A DNA stretch of 64,000 nucleotides. Origin: Pseudonocardia autotrophica (GTDB taxonomy: Bacteria; Actinomycetota; Actinomycetes; Mycobacteriales; Pseudonocardiaceae). Location of the stretch: assembly GCF_003945385.1 (NCBI RefSeq), contig NZ_AP018920.1, forward strand, positions 6,820,001 to 6,884,000. Reading direction: 5' to 3'. Shown here piece after piece: positions 1 through 9,557 of this stretch (position 1 is the first letter of the stretch; each line of letters starts with the position of its first letter). The notes under the pieces were generated by a model, which had not been told where the DNA came from, made no database searches, and was given only the letters and a program-made list of their open reading frames with translations. The position numbers and the translations under genes were made by a program.

Positions 1-60
1 ACCGCCGTCGCCACGCTGGCCGACCTGCTCGTCAGGGACCTGGACAGCGCCCCGGCCTGA
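1..60 (+). CDS. 3' end of an unidentified gene (partial)
   Basis: An open frame enters the window and ends at TGA 58-60, giving a 19-residue C-terminus that finishes DLDSAPA. The codons show the strong third-position G/C expected of a real gene here. Too little remains to assign a family. Confidence 0.5.
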   Translation, partial: TAVATLADLLVRDLDSAPA

Positions 61-187
61 CGAGCCGGGCCATGTTTCTCCCCGGTTAAGACCGGGTGTC
101 GCAATGGCAGGCCCGGCCACGGCCGGGGCACGATGCCGGTGATCCTCCGCCCACCACCCGCGGCATCCGCGGAGAACGGAGCACCAC

Positions 188-2965
188 GTGACCCGGACCG
201 TGCCCGGCACCGACGACCCGGCGAGCACCGGCCCCGCCCCCGACTCGCTGGCCGCCCACTCCGGCGTGGTCAGCGAGTCGGAGCACCGGGCGCTGCGCGC
301 CGACATCCGGCGGCTGTCCACGATGCTCGGCCGGACCCTGTCCGACGAGGCCGGGCCCGAGGTCCTGGAGCTCGTCGAGAAGGTGCGCCACGGCGCCCGC
401 GGGGCCACCGGGCCGGACACCGTGGCGGCGCTGCTCGACGGCATCGACACCGGCACCGCGGTGCTGCTCGCCCGGGCGTTCTCCCAGTACTTCCAGCTGG
501 CCAACGTGGCCGAGCAGCTGCACCGGTCGCGCGAGCTGCGCGAGCTGCGGCCGCCGGACCAGCGGCCGCTGCGCACCGTGCTGCGCCGGCTCGCCGCCGA
601 GGCCGATCCGGACGAGGTCGCCGACGTGCTGGCCCGCGCCCAGCTGCGCCCCGTGTTCACCGCGCACCCCACCGAGTCCACCCGGCAGTCGGTGCTGGGG
701 ATCCTGCGGCGGGTGGTGGACGCGCTGGACCGCGGCGCGGGCGATCACGAGCTGGCCGCGCTGGTCGACCTGCTGTGGCAGACCGATGACATCCGGCCCG
801 GCAAGCCGATGGTGATCGACGAGGCGCGCAACATCGCCTGGTTCGCCGCCCGGCTCGGCGAGCGCACCGTCCCCGACCTGCTCGACGAGTTCTCGCACGA
901 GGCCGCCGACGCCGGCCTGGAGATCCCCGCCGACGCGCGTCCGCTGGTGCTCGGGTCCTGGGTCGGCGGCGACCGCGACGGCAACCCGAACGTCACCCCG
1001 GCCGTCACCCGGGAGGTGCTCGAGCTCAACGCCGACCGGGCCCTGCGGATCCACGCCGAGCAGGTCGAGCAGCTGATCCAGGAGCTGTCGGTCTCCACCC
1101 GGGTGATGGGGGTGGCCGAGGAGCTGCGCGGCTCGCTGGCCCGGGACCGACGCCTCCTGCCCCGGGTGCACGACCGGTTCATCCGGCTCAACGCACACGA
1201 GCCGTACCGGCTCAAGCTCTCCTACGTGGCGGCCCGGCTGGAGAACACCCGCCACCGGATCGCGACCGGCTCGGCGCACGAGCCCGGGATCGACTACCTC
1301 GGCGCGGCCGGCTACCTGGACGATCTGCTGGTCGTCGACCGGTCGCTGCGCGGGCACCACGGCGCCCGGATCGCCGACGGCACCCTGGCCAGGGCGATCC
1401 GCTCGGCCAGGGCACTGGGCCTGCACCTGGTGGAGCTCGACGTCCGCGAGCACGCGCAGAAGCACCACGCCGCGCTCGGCGCGATCTTCGACGAGCTCGG
1501 CGAGCTGGACCGGCCCTACGCCGAGCTGACCCGCGACGAGCGCCGCGAGCTGCTCTCGCGCGAGCTGCGCAGCAAGCGCCCGCTGTTCCGGCGGCACTAC
1601 GGCGTCCCCGAGGCGGCCGCCGGGGTGCTCGACCTGTTCGACACGGTGCACGCCCTGCAGCACGAGTTCGGCGACGACGTGGTGCGCACCTACATCGTGT
1701 CGATGACCCAGGACGTCGACGACCTGCTCGCCGTGGCCGTGCTCGCCCGCGAGGCGTACATGGTCGAGGTCGGCGACGATCCGCGCTCGTCGCTGGATCT
1801 GGTGCCGCTGTTCGAGACCGTCGAGGAGCTGTCGCGGGCCGGTGAGCTGCTCGAGGGCCTGCTCTCCGATCCCGGCTACCGCCGCCAGGTCGCCAACCGC
1901 GGCGACCTGCAGGAGATCATGCTGGGCTACTCCGACTCCAACAAGGGAGCCGGGATCACCGCGTCCCAGTGGCAGATCCACCGCGCCCAGCGCCAGCTGC
2001 GCGACGTGGCCGCGGAGCACGGTGTGCGGCTGCGGCTGTTCCACGGCCGGGGCGGATCGGTCGGCCGGGGCGGCGGCCCGGCCGGTGAGGCGATCGCCTC
2101 GGCGCCGTTCGGCTCGGTGGACGCCACGATGAAGCTCACCGAGCAGGGCGAGGTCATCTCCGACAAGTACTCACTGCCCAGCCTCGCGCACGACAACCTG
2201 GAGATCCTGCTGGCGTCCATGCTGGACGCGTCGCTGCTGCACCAGGCGTCCCGGTGGCCCGCCGACACGCTCGCCCGCTGGGACGAGGTGATGGACTGCG
2301 TGTCCACCGCCGCCACCGAGACCTACCGCAGGCTGGTCGGCGACGAGGGCCTGCCCGAGTTCTTCACCACGGCCACCCCGGTCGAGGAGCTGGGCCGGCT
2401 CAACGTCGGGTCCCGGCCGTCGAAGCGCCCGGGGCAGGGCACCCCCACGCTGGACGACCTGCGGGCCATCCCGTGGGTGTTCGGCTGGACACAGACCCGG
2501 ATGGTCGTCCCCGGCTGGTACGGCCTGGGCAGCGGACTGCGCGCCGCCCGCGAGGCCGGGTACGCCGAGGACCTGGCCGGGATGCGCGAGTGGGCGTTCT
2601 TCCGGAACCTGATCGGCAACGTCGAGATGACACTGGCCAAGACCGACCTGCGGATCGCCTCGAACTACGTCTCCACCCTGGTCGACCCGGCCCGGCAGGG
2701 CCTGTTCGCGCAGATCAAGGAGGAGCACGAGCTGACCTGCCGGGAGCTGCTCGCGGTGACCGGGGAGTCACAGCTGCTGGCCCGGCATCCGGTGCTGCGC
2801 AACACGCTGTCGGTCCGGGGCGCCTACCTCGAGCCGCTGCACCACCTGCAGGTCGAGCTGCTCGCGCAGCGCCGCGCGGCGGGCGACGAGCCCGATCCGG
2901 ACCTGGAGCGTGCGCTGCTGCTCACCGTGAACGGGATCGCAGCAGGCATGAAGAACACCGGATAA
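188..2965 (+). CDS. ppc: phosphoenolpyruvate carboxylase
   Basis: Carboxylates phosphoenolpyruvate with bicarbonate to oxaloacetate, the cytosolic anaplerotic reaction feeding the TCA cycle. At 925 codons it has the family's usual length. Visible signatures: FTAHPTEST with catalytic His at residue 160; GSWVGGDRDGNP near 257; GYSDSNKGAG with Lys 586; the mobile loop FHGRGGSVGRGGGP with H619 and R621; GWTQTRMVVPGWYGLG near 765; and the C-terminus NGIAAGMKNTG, which matches the conserved family tail. The GTG at 188 follows GGAG at 178-181 with 6 nt spacing. A 127-bp gap separates it from the preceding partial gene. Nothing unusual is seen. Confidence 0.97.
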   Translation: MTRTVPGTDDPASTGPAPDSLAAHSGVVSESEHRALRADIRRLSTMLGRTLSDEAGPEVLELVEKVRHGARGATGPDTVAALLDGIDTGTAVLLARAFSQYFQLANVAEQLHRSRELRELRPPDQRPLRTVLRRLAAEADPDEVADVLARAQLRPVFTAHPTESTRQSVLGILRRVVDALDRGAGDHELAALVDLLWQTDDIRPGKPMVIDEARNIAWFAARLGERTVPDLLDEFSHEAADAGLEIPADARPLVLGSWVGGDRDGNPNVTPAVTREVLELNADRALRIHAEQVEQLIQELSVSTRVMGVAEELRGSLARDRRLLPRVHDRFIRLNAHEPYRLKLSYVAARLENTRHRIATGSAHEPGIDYLGAAGYLDDLLVVDRSLRGHHGARIADGTLARAIRSARALGLHLVELDVREHAQKHHAALGAIFDELGELDRPYAELTRDERRELLSRELRSKRPLFRRHYGVPEAAAGVLDLFDTVHALQHEFGDDVVRTYIVSMTQDVDDLLAVAVLAREAYMVEVGDDPRSSLDLVPLFETVEELSRAGELLEGLLSDPGYRRQVANRGDLQEIMLGYSDSNKGAGITASQWQIHRAQRQLRDVAAEHGVRLRLFHGRGGSVGRGGGPAGEAIASAPFGSVDATMKLTEQGEVISDKYSLPSLAHDNLEILLASMLDASLLHQASRWPADTLARWDEVMDCVSTAATETYRRLVGDEGLPEFFTTATPVEELGRLNVGSRPSKRPGQGTPTLDDLRAIPWVFGWTQTRMVVPGWYGLGSGLRAAREAGYAEDLAGMREWAFFRNLIGNVEMTLAKTDLRIASNYVSTLVDPARQGLFAQIKEEHELTCRELLAVTGESQLLARHPVLRNTLSVRGAYLEPLHHLQVELLAQRRAAGDEPDPDLERALLLTVNGIAAGMKNTG

Positions 2966-2981
2966 CGGGTACGAACCGGAC

Positions 2982-3194
2982 GTGCAGGATCATGAGAACG
3001 CCCAGAACACTCCCGGGCCGGCCCGGCCCGGGACCCGGCAGATCGTCGCGTGGACGCTGATCCTGGCGCTGGTGCTCGCCGCCCCGCTCAGCTATCTGGC
3101 CGGGTCCGCGGGCAGTGGCGGCCGGATCCTGGCCGTGCTGCTCGTGGTGGTGACCCTGGTCGGCGGCATGGTGCTGATCCTGCGCCGGCGGTGA
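2982..3194 (+). CDS. small two-helix membrane protein
   Basis: 70 residues beginning GTG, 16 bp after ppc. A polar N-terminus is followed by a hydrophobic helix at about residues 22-42 (IVAWTLILALVLAAPLSYLAG), a short Gly/Ser hinge and a second helix at about 48-68 ending in Arg-Arg-Arg. That is a hairpin in the membrane with basic residues at the cytoplasmic end. No family is recognised. Short spacing to ppc suggests co-transcription. Confidence 0.6.
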   Translation: MQDHENAQNTPGPARPGTRQIVAWTLILALVLAAPLSYLAGSAGSGGRILAVLLVVVTLVGGMVLILRRR

Positions 3195-3212
3195 TCGGGG
3201 CACACTGATCCC

Positions 3213-3977
3213 GTGCAGTACAGGCATGCCGGGCCCGCCAACCACGCCGCGCTCGACGCGGTGCTGGTCTCCGCGCCCGGGCGCCCGACGCTGCCGGTCC
3301 GGCTGACCGTCGAGCTGCTCGGCCGGGCCCGGTCGCACCTGGACGGCCCCGGGGGCACCGTGTGGGACCCGTGCTGCGGGGCCGGTGTCACCCTGACCGT
3401 GCTCGGCCTGCTCGCCCCGGGCATCACCGCGCTGGTGGGCACCGACGTCGATCCCGGGCCGCTGGACCTGGCCCGGCGCAACCTGGGGCTGCTCCGCACC
3501 GGGGGCCTGTCCGCCAGGGCGCAGGAGCTGGACGCGCTGTCCGCCCGGCACCGCAAGCCGGCCTACGCCGAGGCCGCCGGGTGCGCGCGGTCGCTGGTCC
3601 CGGCCGGGCGTCCTGCCTGGTCGGTCGGGGTGGCGGACGCGCTGGACCGGGACCGGACCCGGGCGATGCTGGGCGACCTGGAACCGGACGTGGTGCTCGC
3701 GGACCTGCCACACGGCCGGCAGACCACATGGGCCACGCCAACGCCAACGACAACGCCGGGGGCGGACGGGGACCCGCCCGGCACCGCTGCGTTCCTCACC
3801 GCGGTGGCGTCGGTGCTGGATGCACGCGCGGTCCTGGTCGCCGTGGACCGGGGCCGCACGGTGCCGGTGCCAGCCGGCGTCCGGCCGCTGGAGCGGCTGC
3901 GGGTCGGGCACCGGGCGGCGATGCTGCTGCGCGCCGGTGACCTGCACCGGTCACAGCAGGGCGTACGCCGCCAGTAG
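3213..3977 (+). CDS. AviRa-like rRNA methyltransferase
   Basis: 254 residues, GTG start. It carries a SAM-binding signature at about residues 48-56 (WDPCCGAGV), followed by GTDVDPGPLDLARRN, the acidic strand of motif II, and LADLPHG near residue 165 at the catalytic motif position (N/D-PP-Y-like). The N-terminal layout (short helical segment, then the DPCCGAG motif) is what I recall of AviRa, the 23S rRNA guanine methyltransferase that gives avilamycin resistance in producers; whether this copy confers resistance is unknown. Its 3' end overlaps the convergent GntR gene by 27 bp. Confidence 0.7.
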   Translation: MQYRHAGPANHAALDAVLVSAPGRPTLPVRLTVELLGRARSHLDGPGGTVWDPCCGAGVTLTVLGLLAPGITALVGTDVDPGPLDLARRNLGLLRTGGLSARAQELDALSARHRKPAYAEAAGCARSLVPAGRPAWSVGVADALDRDRTRAMLGDLEPDVVLADLPHGRQTTWATPTPTTTPGADGDPPGTAAFLTAVASVLDARAVLVAVDRGRTVPVPAGVRPLERLRVGHRAAMLLRAGDLHRSQQGVRRQ

Positions 3978-4652
3978 CTGGTCCCGTGCGGTGGCCAGGT
4001 AGCGGGCCAGCTCGTCGGCGGCCTCCTCGGTCCGGCCCGCGTCGAGCAGCTCGGCGATCGCACCGTTGCGCGCCAGGTAGGGCTCGTGGAACTCGCGCAC
4101 CTGGGGCATCCGCTGGAAGACCAGCCGCATCTCGGCCAGCAGGCGTCCCATCTCCCGTTCCAGCCGCGGGCTTCCGCCCAGCGCGACGACATCGCGGTGG
4201 AAGTGCTGGTTCGCGTCGGCGACCCCGGTCCAGTCACCGGTCGCGGCGGCCGCGCGGCCACGCTGGTAGGCGGCGCGGACCGCGGACAGCGCCACCGGGT
4301 CGTCCGCCAGCGGGCCGTACCTGACCGCGCCCGGCTCGATCACCAGGCGGGCGGAGTAGACGTCGCGGACGTCGTCGATCTCCGGCCTGGCGACGAAGAC
4401 GCCGCGGTTCGGGATCCGGACCAGTACCCGCTCGGCGACCAGCTGGGACAGCGCCTCGCGGATGGTGTTGCGGGACACCTGGAGCGCCTCGCACAGCGCC
4501 TGTTCCGGCAGCCGGGCGCCGACCCGCAGCCGCGCCTCGGCGACCTCGACCCGGATCCGGTCGGAGACCCGCTCGGACGCGGGCACCGCGATCGTGCGGG
4601 ACGCCGACAGCGAGGCCAGCGCGTCCTGCACGGAAGTGTTCACGTCGCTCAC
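3951..4652 (-). CDS. GntR-family regulator (FadR/FCD subfamily)
   Basis: 233 residues. A winged helix at about residues 18-75 includes ALQVSRNTIREALSQL as the recognition helix, then LVRIPNRGVFV as the wing. The C-terminal all-helical part (ARLVIEPGAV, NQHFHRDVVALGGSP, LARYLATARDQL) fits the FCD ligand-binding domain, with the FHRDVV His/Asp expected to bind metal. It is divergent from the NRAMP-like/pxpA/ycsI operon and is therefore its likely regulator, perhaps responding to a lactam or amino acid. GTG 4652 is preferred; an in-frame GTG at 4643 is the alternative. Confidence 0.88.
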   Translation of the reverse strand: MSDVNTSVQDALASLSASRTIAVPASERVSDRIRVEVAEARLRVGARLPEQALCEALQVSRNTIREALSQLVAERVLVRIPNRGVFVARPEIDDVRDVYSARLVIEPGAVRYGPLADDPVALSAVRAAYQRGRAAAATGDWTGVADANQHFHRDVVALGGSPRLEREMGRLLAEMRLVFQRMPQVREFHEPYLARNGAIAELLDAGRTEEAADELARYLATARDQLLAAYALL

Positions 4653-4764
4653 GAAACCGGATCCTAACGAGGAATGCCCTTCTCTGGGATTGCAGGATCG
4701 TAGAACAATCCGCCACACTCTTCCGACCTGCAGCGCTCGACGACCGCTACCCCGGGAGGCAGCG

Positions 4765-5976
4765 ATGAGCGACGACACCGCCAGGCCGACACGAACCGCG
4801 ACCAGGACGGCCCTGTTCGGGGCGATGTTCCTGATGGCCACCAGCGCGATCGGCCCCGGGTTCATCACCCAGACCACGACCTTCACCGCCCAGCTCGGCG
4901 CCGCGTTCGCGTTCGCGATCCTGGTGTCGATCCTGGTCGACATCGCGATCCAGATGAACGTCTGGCGGGTCGTCGGCGTCTCCGGGCTGCGTGCCCACGA
5001 GCTGGCCAACAGGGTCGCGCCGGGCGCCGGCTGGCTGCTGACCGCGCTCGTCGTGGTGGGTGGGCTGGTGTTCAACATCGGCAACGTCGCGGGCGCCGGT
5101 CTCGGCCTGAACGCGATGCTCGGCCTGGAGCCGGCGATCGGCGGTGCGCTGTCCGCGCTGCTCGCGATCGGCATCTTCACGGTCCGCTGGGCCGGGATGG
5201 CGCTGGACCGGATCGTCGTCCTGCTCGGCGTGCTGATGATCGGTCTGACCGCCTACGTCGCGATCGTGTCCGGCCCGCCGGTCGGCGACGCGCTGCGGCA
5301 GACCGTGCTCCCGGACGAGATCAGCTGGCTGGCGATCACCACCCTGATCGGCGGCACCGTCGGTGGCTACATCACCTACGCGGGTGCGCACCGGATGCTC
5401 GACTCCGGCCTGTCCGGCCCGGAGAACGCCGGGCGGGTCGCGATCAGCTCGGTGCAGGGGATCCTGATCACCGGCGTCATGCGGGTGCTGCTGTTCCTCG
5501 CGGTGCTCGGCGTCGTCACCACCGGGGTGGACCTGACCGCCAGCGACAACCCGGCGGCGGCCGCCTTCGCCGCCGCGGCCGGTGAGGTGGGTCTGCGGCT
5601 GTTCGGCGTGATCCTCTGGGCCGCCGCGATCACCTCGGTGATCGGCGCCGCCTACACCTCGGTGTCCTTCCTGACCTCGCGGAGCACCCCGGAGCGCACC
5701 ACCAAGCTGCTGACCGTGGGGTTCATCGTGATCAGCACGGTGGTCTTCCTGGTCGCCGGGGCCGCGCCGGTCACCCTGCTGATCTTCGCCGGCGCCTTCA
5801 ACGGGCTGATCCTGCCGATCGGGTTCACCATCCTGCTGTGGGTGGCCTGGCGGCGGCGCGACCTGCTCGGCGGCTATCGCTACCCGCGCTGGCTGCTGGG
5901 GGCGGGTTTCCTCGGCTGGCTGGTCACACTGTTCGTCGGGTACCAGTTCGTCGCCGAGAGCCTGGGGAAGCTGTGA
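4765..5976 (+). CDS. NRAMP-related transporter (YcsG type)
   Basis: 403 residues, about 11 hydrophobic helices, placed in the NRAMP superfamily by overall pattern and by its operon: in Bacillus the paralogue ycsG sits with ycsF and ycsI. The helix-1 motif that is DPGN in true Mn/Fe transporters reads IGPGFITQ here, and no MPH motif is visible in helix 6 (the equivalent stretch is [14 protein letters not shown]). The metal ligands are therefore missing, and a role in moving the operon's organic substrate is plausible but unproven. ATG follows GGGAGG at 4754-4759. Its stop overlaps the pxpA start. Confidence 0.82.
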   Translation: MSDDTARPTRTATRTALFGAMFLMATSAIGPGFITQTTTFTAQLGAAFAFAILVSILVDIAIQMNVWRVVGVSGLRAHELANRVAPGAGWLLTALVVVGGLVFNIGNVAGAGLGLNAMLGLEPAIGGALSALLAIGIFTVRWAGMALDRIVVLLGVLMIGLTAYVAIVSGPPVGDALRQTVLPDEISWLAITTLIGGTVGGYITYAGAHRMLDSGLSGPENAGRVAISSVQGILITGVMRVLLFLAVLGVVTTGVDLTASDNPAAAAFAAAAGEVGLRLFGVILWAAAITSVIGAAYTSVSFLTSRSTPERTTKLLTVGFIVISTVVFLVAGAAPVTLLIFAGAFNGLILPIGFTILLWVAWRRRDLLGGYRYPRWLLGAGFLGWLVTLFVGYQFVAESLGKL

Positions 5977-6737
5977 ACACGCGGATCGATCTCAACGCCG
6001 ATCTCGGCGAGTCCTTCGGCCAGTGGGTCCTCGGCGACGACGACGCCATGCTCGGCCTGGTCAGCTCGGCGAACGTCGCCTGCGGGTTCCACGCCGGCGA
6101 TCCGTCCACACTGCGGACGACGACCGCAGGCGCCGCCGGCGCCGGCCTCACCGTCGGCGCCCAGGTGTCCTATCCGGACCTGCGCGGCTTCGGCCGCCGG
6201 TTCCTCGACATCGAGCCCGCCGCGCTGACCGACGACGTCATCTACCAGATCGGCGCGCTGGACGGGCTCTGCCGGGTCGCGGGCACCCGGGTCCGGTACG
6301 TCAAACCGCACGGTGCGCTCTACAACGCGACCCGCACGCACACCGCGCAGGCCCGCGCGGTCGTCGACGCGGTCCGCGCCTACGACCCGGCGCTGCCGGT
6401 GCTCGGGCTGCCCGGCTCGGAGCTGCTGGCCGAGGCTGAGAAGGCCGGGCTGCGGCCGGTGGCCGAGTTCTTCGTCGACCGCGGTTACACCGCCGACGGC
6501 GCGCTGGTGCCGCGCCGTGAGCCCGGCGCCCTGCTCGACGACGCCGGTGCCGCCGCCGACCGGCTCGTCCGGATGCTCACCGACGGCGTGGTCCGCGCGG
6601 TCGACGGCACCGACGTCGCGGTGCGCGCCGAGTCGGCCTGCGTGCACGGCGACTCGCCCGGCGCGGTCGCGATGGCGCAGCGGGTCCGCGACGCGCTCAC
6701 CGGCGCCGGGATCACGATCGGGGCGTTCGTCCGATGA
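5973..6737 (+). CDS. pxpA: 5-oxoprolinase subunit A (LamB/YcsF family)
   Basis: 254 residues, the family's normal size. It opens with [12 protein letters not shown], the family signature, followed by [13 protein letters not shown] near residues 31-43, HPDL-like [11 protein letters not shown], and VKPHGALYN near 110-118. PxpA works with PxpB and PxpC to hydrolyse 5-oxoproline to glutamate using ATP; neither partner is in this window. GTG 5973 overlaps the preceding stop by 4 bp, and its own stop overlaps ycsI (ATGA), so the three genes are translationally coupled. Confidence 0.92.
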   Translation: MNTRIDLNADLGESFGQWVLGDDDAMLGLVSSANVACGFHAGDPSTLRTTTAGAAGAGLTVGAQVSYPDLRGFGRRFLDIEPAALTDDVIYQIGALDGLCRVAGTRVRYVKPHGALYNATRTHTAQARAVVDAVRAYDPALPVLGLPGSELLAEAEKAGLRPVAEFFVDRGYTADGALVPRREPGALLDDAGAAADRLVRMLTDGVVRAVDGTDVAVRAESACVHGDSPGAVAMAQRVRDALTGAGITIGAFVR

Positions 6738-7513
6738 CCGTCACCGCCGAGCTCACCCCGGCCCAGGCCCGCGAACGGTTCCGGGGCGGTCTGGTCGCCG
6801 GCACCTCGGGCTGGTGCGCGGGCTGGACCCAGGTGAACCTGATCGCCGTCCCCCGCGAGTACGCCTGGGACGTGCTGCTGTTCGCCCAGCGCAACCCGAA
6901 GCCCTGCCCGGTGCTCGACGTGCTGGAGCCCGGCGAGCTCGCCGGTGCCCTGTTCGACGGCGACATCCGCACCGACCTGCCCGGCTATCGGGTGTACGCC
7001 GACGGCGAGCTCGTCGAGCGGCCCGCCGACGTGCGGGAGCACTGGCGCGACGATCTGGTCGCCTTCCTGATCGGCTGCAGCTTCACCTTCGAGAACGCGC
7101 TGCTCACCGAGGGCGTCCCGGTGCGGCACCTGGAGCAGGGCAGCACGGTGCCGATGTACCGCACCACCCGGCGCTGCCGCTCCGCCGGGCGGATGTCCGG
7201 GCCGCTGGTGGTCTCCATGCGGCCGGTGCCCGCCGCGCTGGTGGACACCGCGGTGTCGGTGACCGCCCGCTACCCGGACGTGCACGGCTCCCCGGTGCAC
7301 GTCGGCGACCCGGCGGCGCTCGGGATCGACGATCTGGACCGGCCCGACCACGGCGATCCGGTGCGGATGACCGGCGACGACGTCCCGGTGTTCTGGGCGT
7401 GCGGGGTGACCCCGCAGGCCGCCGTGCTGGAGTCCCGGCTGCCGCTGGCGATCACCCACGAGCCCGGCCACATGCTGGTGACCGACGCCCGCGACGCGCA
7501 CTACCGGATCTGA
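6734..7513 (+). CDS. YcsI/DUF1445 family putative hydro-lyase
   Basis: 259 residues matching the DUF1445 (D-glutamate cyclase-like) family: an N-terminal [18 protein letters not shown], then [13 protein letters not shown] near residues 112-124, and CGVTPQAAV near 222-230 with [12 protein letters not shown] close to the C-terminus. Mammalian relatives convert D-glutamate to 5-oxo-D-proline. Paired with pxpA this suggests a route through 5-oxoproline or a related lactam. The ATG overlaps the pxpA stop. Cys residues in the CSF and CGVTPQ motifs are likely active-site elements by family comparison. Confidence 0.88.
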   Translation: MTVTAELTPAQARERFRGGLVAGTSGWCAGWTQVNLIAVPREYAWDVLLFAQRNPKPCPVLDVLEPGELAGALFDGDIRTDLPGYRVYADGELVERPADVREHWRDDLVAFLIGCSFTFENALLTEGVPVRHLEQGSTVPMYRTTRRCRSAGRMSGPLVVSMRPVPAALVDTAVSVTARYPDVHGSPVHVGDPAALGIDDLDRPDHGDPVRMTGDDVPVFWACGVTPQAAVLESRLPLAITHEPGHMLVTDARDAHYRI

Positions 7514-7527
7514 GTCATGATCGGAGC

Positions 7528-9546
7528 ATGACGAACGACCCGCACGCCTGGCTCGAGGACGTCACCGGCGACGAGGCACTCGCGTGGGTGACCGGGCGCA
7601 ACGCCCGCACCGAGCAGCGGCTGACCGCGGCACCGCTGTTCACCGAGCTGGAGTCCGGCATCCGGGAGGTCCTCGACGCCCCCGCCCGCATCCCGTTCGT
7701 CGGGCACCGCGGCGGCTACTTCTACAACTTCTGGACCGACGAGCGGAACCCGCGCGGCCTGTGGCGGCGGACCACCCCCGAGCAGTACCGCACGGATTCC
7801 CCGGAGTGGGAGATCCTGCTCGACGTCGACGCGCTCAACGCGGCCGAGGGCGAGAACTGGGTGTGGCACGGCGCCCGGTTCCTGCGCCCCGACCTGGACC
7901 GGGTACTGATCGATCTCTCCCGGGGCGGTGCGGACGCCGACGTGACCCGCGAGTTCGACATGGTCACCCGGGACTGGGTGCCCGGCGGATTCGTGCGGCC
8001 CGAGGCGAAGGGCGGCGCGTCCTGGCTGGACCGGGACACCCTGCTGGTGGCGACCGATCTCGGCGAGGGCACGACCACCGAGTCCGGTTACCCACGCACC
8101 GTGCGGCGCTGGACCCGCGGCACCCCGCTCGCCGAGGCCGAGCTCGTCTACTCCGGCGAGCCCGGCGATCTGAGTGTGTCGGCGTACCGCGACCACACCC
8201 CCGGGTTCGAGCGGACCTTCGTGCGGCGGGCGCTGGAGTTCTACTCCGACGAGCTGTACCTGCTCGGCGACGACGGCGAGCTGCGGAAGATCGACGTCCC
8301 GGACTCGGCGATCGCCGACGTCGAACGCGAGTGGCTGCTGCTGGAGCTGCGCGAGGACTGGGCGGGGTTCCGTGCCGGGTCGCTGCTCGCCGCCCGGTTC
8401 GACGACGTCGTGGCCGGTACCCCGTCCTGGGAGGTGCTGTTCGCACCGACCGACGAGTCGTCGCTGGCCGGGTACACCTGGACCCGGCACCATCTGGTGC
8501 TCAACGTGCTGGAGAACGTCGTCAACCGGCTGTCCGTGCTCACCCCCGGTGAGCAGGGCTGGGCCCGCGCGGAGTTCCCCGGCGCACCCGAGTTCGGCAG
8601 CGTCGGTGTGTCCGCGGTGGACAGCGACGAGAACGACGACGTGTGGCTCACCGTCACCGACTACCTCACCCCGGCGTCGCTGGCGATCGCGACCGTGGGC
8701 AGCCCGCCGGAGACGCTCAAGAGCGCACCGGCCTTCTTCGACTCCTCCGGGCACGTGATCGAGCAGCACTTCGTCACCAGCGACGACGGCACCCGGGTGC
8801 CGTACTTCCTGGTCCGGCCCGCCGACCTGGCGTTCGACGGAACCGCACCGACCCTGCTCTACGGCTACGGCGGCTTCGAGATCGCGCTGACCCCCGGCTA
8901 CTCGGGCGGGACCGGCCGTTCCTGGCTCACCCGCGGCGGGGTGTACGCGGTCGCGAACATCCGCGGCGGCGGTGAGTACGGCCCGCGCTGGCACCGGGCG
9001 GCGCTGCGGGAGAACCGGCCCCGCGCCTACGAGGACATGGCGGCGGTGGCCCGCGACCTGGTCGAGCGGCGGATCACCGCGCCGTCCCGGCTCGCCGTGC
9101 AGGGCGGCAGCAACGGTGGCCTGCTGGCCGGGAACATGCTGGTCCGCTACCCGGAGCTGTTCGGCGCGGTCGTCATCCAGGTCCCGCTGCTGGACATGAA
9201 GCGCTACAGCCACCTGCTCGCCGGGGCGTCCTGGATGGCCGAGTACGGCGACCCGGACACCGACGACTGGGACTTCATCCGGACGTTCTCGCCCTACCAC
9301 CTGATCGACGCCGACGCCGGCTACCCGCCGGTCATCCTGCTGACCTCGACCCGGGACGACCGGGTGCATCCCGGGCACGCCCGCAAGTTCGCCGCGGCGC
9401 TGGAGGCGGCCGGCCACGACGTCACCTACTACGAGAACATCGAGGGCGGGCACGGCGGCGCCGCGGACAACGCACAGGCGGCGCGGATGGCGGCGCTGGC
9501 GTACGCGTTCCTGTGGGAGAAGCTCGGCCGGGCGACGGGGCACTAG
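7528..9546 (+). CDS. prolyl oligopeptidase family serine peptidase (S9)
   Basis: 672 residues, cytosolic (no signal peptide). It starts NDPHAWLEDVTGDEALAWV, the typical S9A N-terminus; residues about 70-420 form the beta-propeller and the remainder the alpha/beta hydrolase. Catalytic residues are visible: Ser528 in GGSNGG, Asp610/611 in RDDRVHPGH and His642 in GGHGG. It cleaves short peptides after proline or a related residue. ATG 7528 is used because it restores the family N-terminus, although the GGAG at 7523-7526 is too close to serve it well. It may be the end of the ycsI transcript (14 bp gap). Confidence 0.94.
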   Translation: MTNDPHAWLEDVTGDEALAWVTGRNARTEQRLTAAPLFTELESGIREVLDAPARIPFVGHRGGYFYNFWTDERNPRGLWRRTTPEQYRTDSPEWEILLDVDALNAAEGENWVWHGARFLRPDLDRVLIDLSRGGADADVTREFDMVTRDWVPGGFVRPEAKGGASWLDRDTLLVATDLGEGTTTESGYPRTVRRWTRGTPLAEAELVYSGEPGDLSVSAYRDHTPGFERTFVRRALEFYSDELYLLGDDGELRKIDVPDSAIADVEREWLLLELREDWAGFRAGSLLAARFDDVVAGTPSWEVLFAPTDESSLAGYTWTRHHLVLNVLENVVNRLSVLTPGEQGWARAEFPGAPEFGSVGVSAVDSDENDDVWLTVTDYLTPASLAIATVGSPPETLKSAPAFFDSSGHVIEQHFVTSDDGTRVPYFLVRPADLAFDGTAPTLLYGYGGFEIALTPGYSGGTGRSWLTRGGVYAVANIRGGGEYGPRWHRAALRENRPRAYEDMAAVARDLVERRITAPSRLAVQGGSNGGLLAGNMLVRYPELFGAVVIQVPLLDMKRYSHLLAGASWMAEYGDPDTDDWDFIRTFSPYHLIDADAGYPPVILLTSTRDDRVHPGHARKFAAALEAAGHDVTYYENIEGGHGGAADNAQAARMAALAYAFLWEKLGRATGH

Positions 9547-9557
9547 GGTCCGCGACC

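Noticed and set aside
86..2044. Long antisense open frames, for example 652 codons opposite ppc and similar ones opposite many other genes
   Set aside because: At this GC content stop codons are rare in all frames. The antisense products are low-complexity Arg/Gly/Pro/Ala/Val/His sequences without motifs, while the sense gene is fully recognisable.
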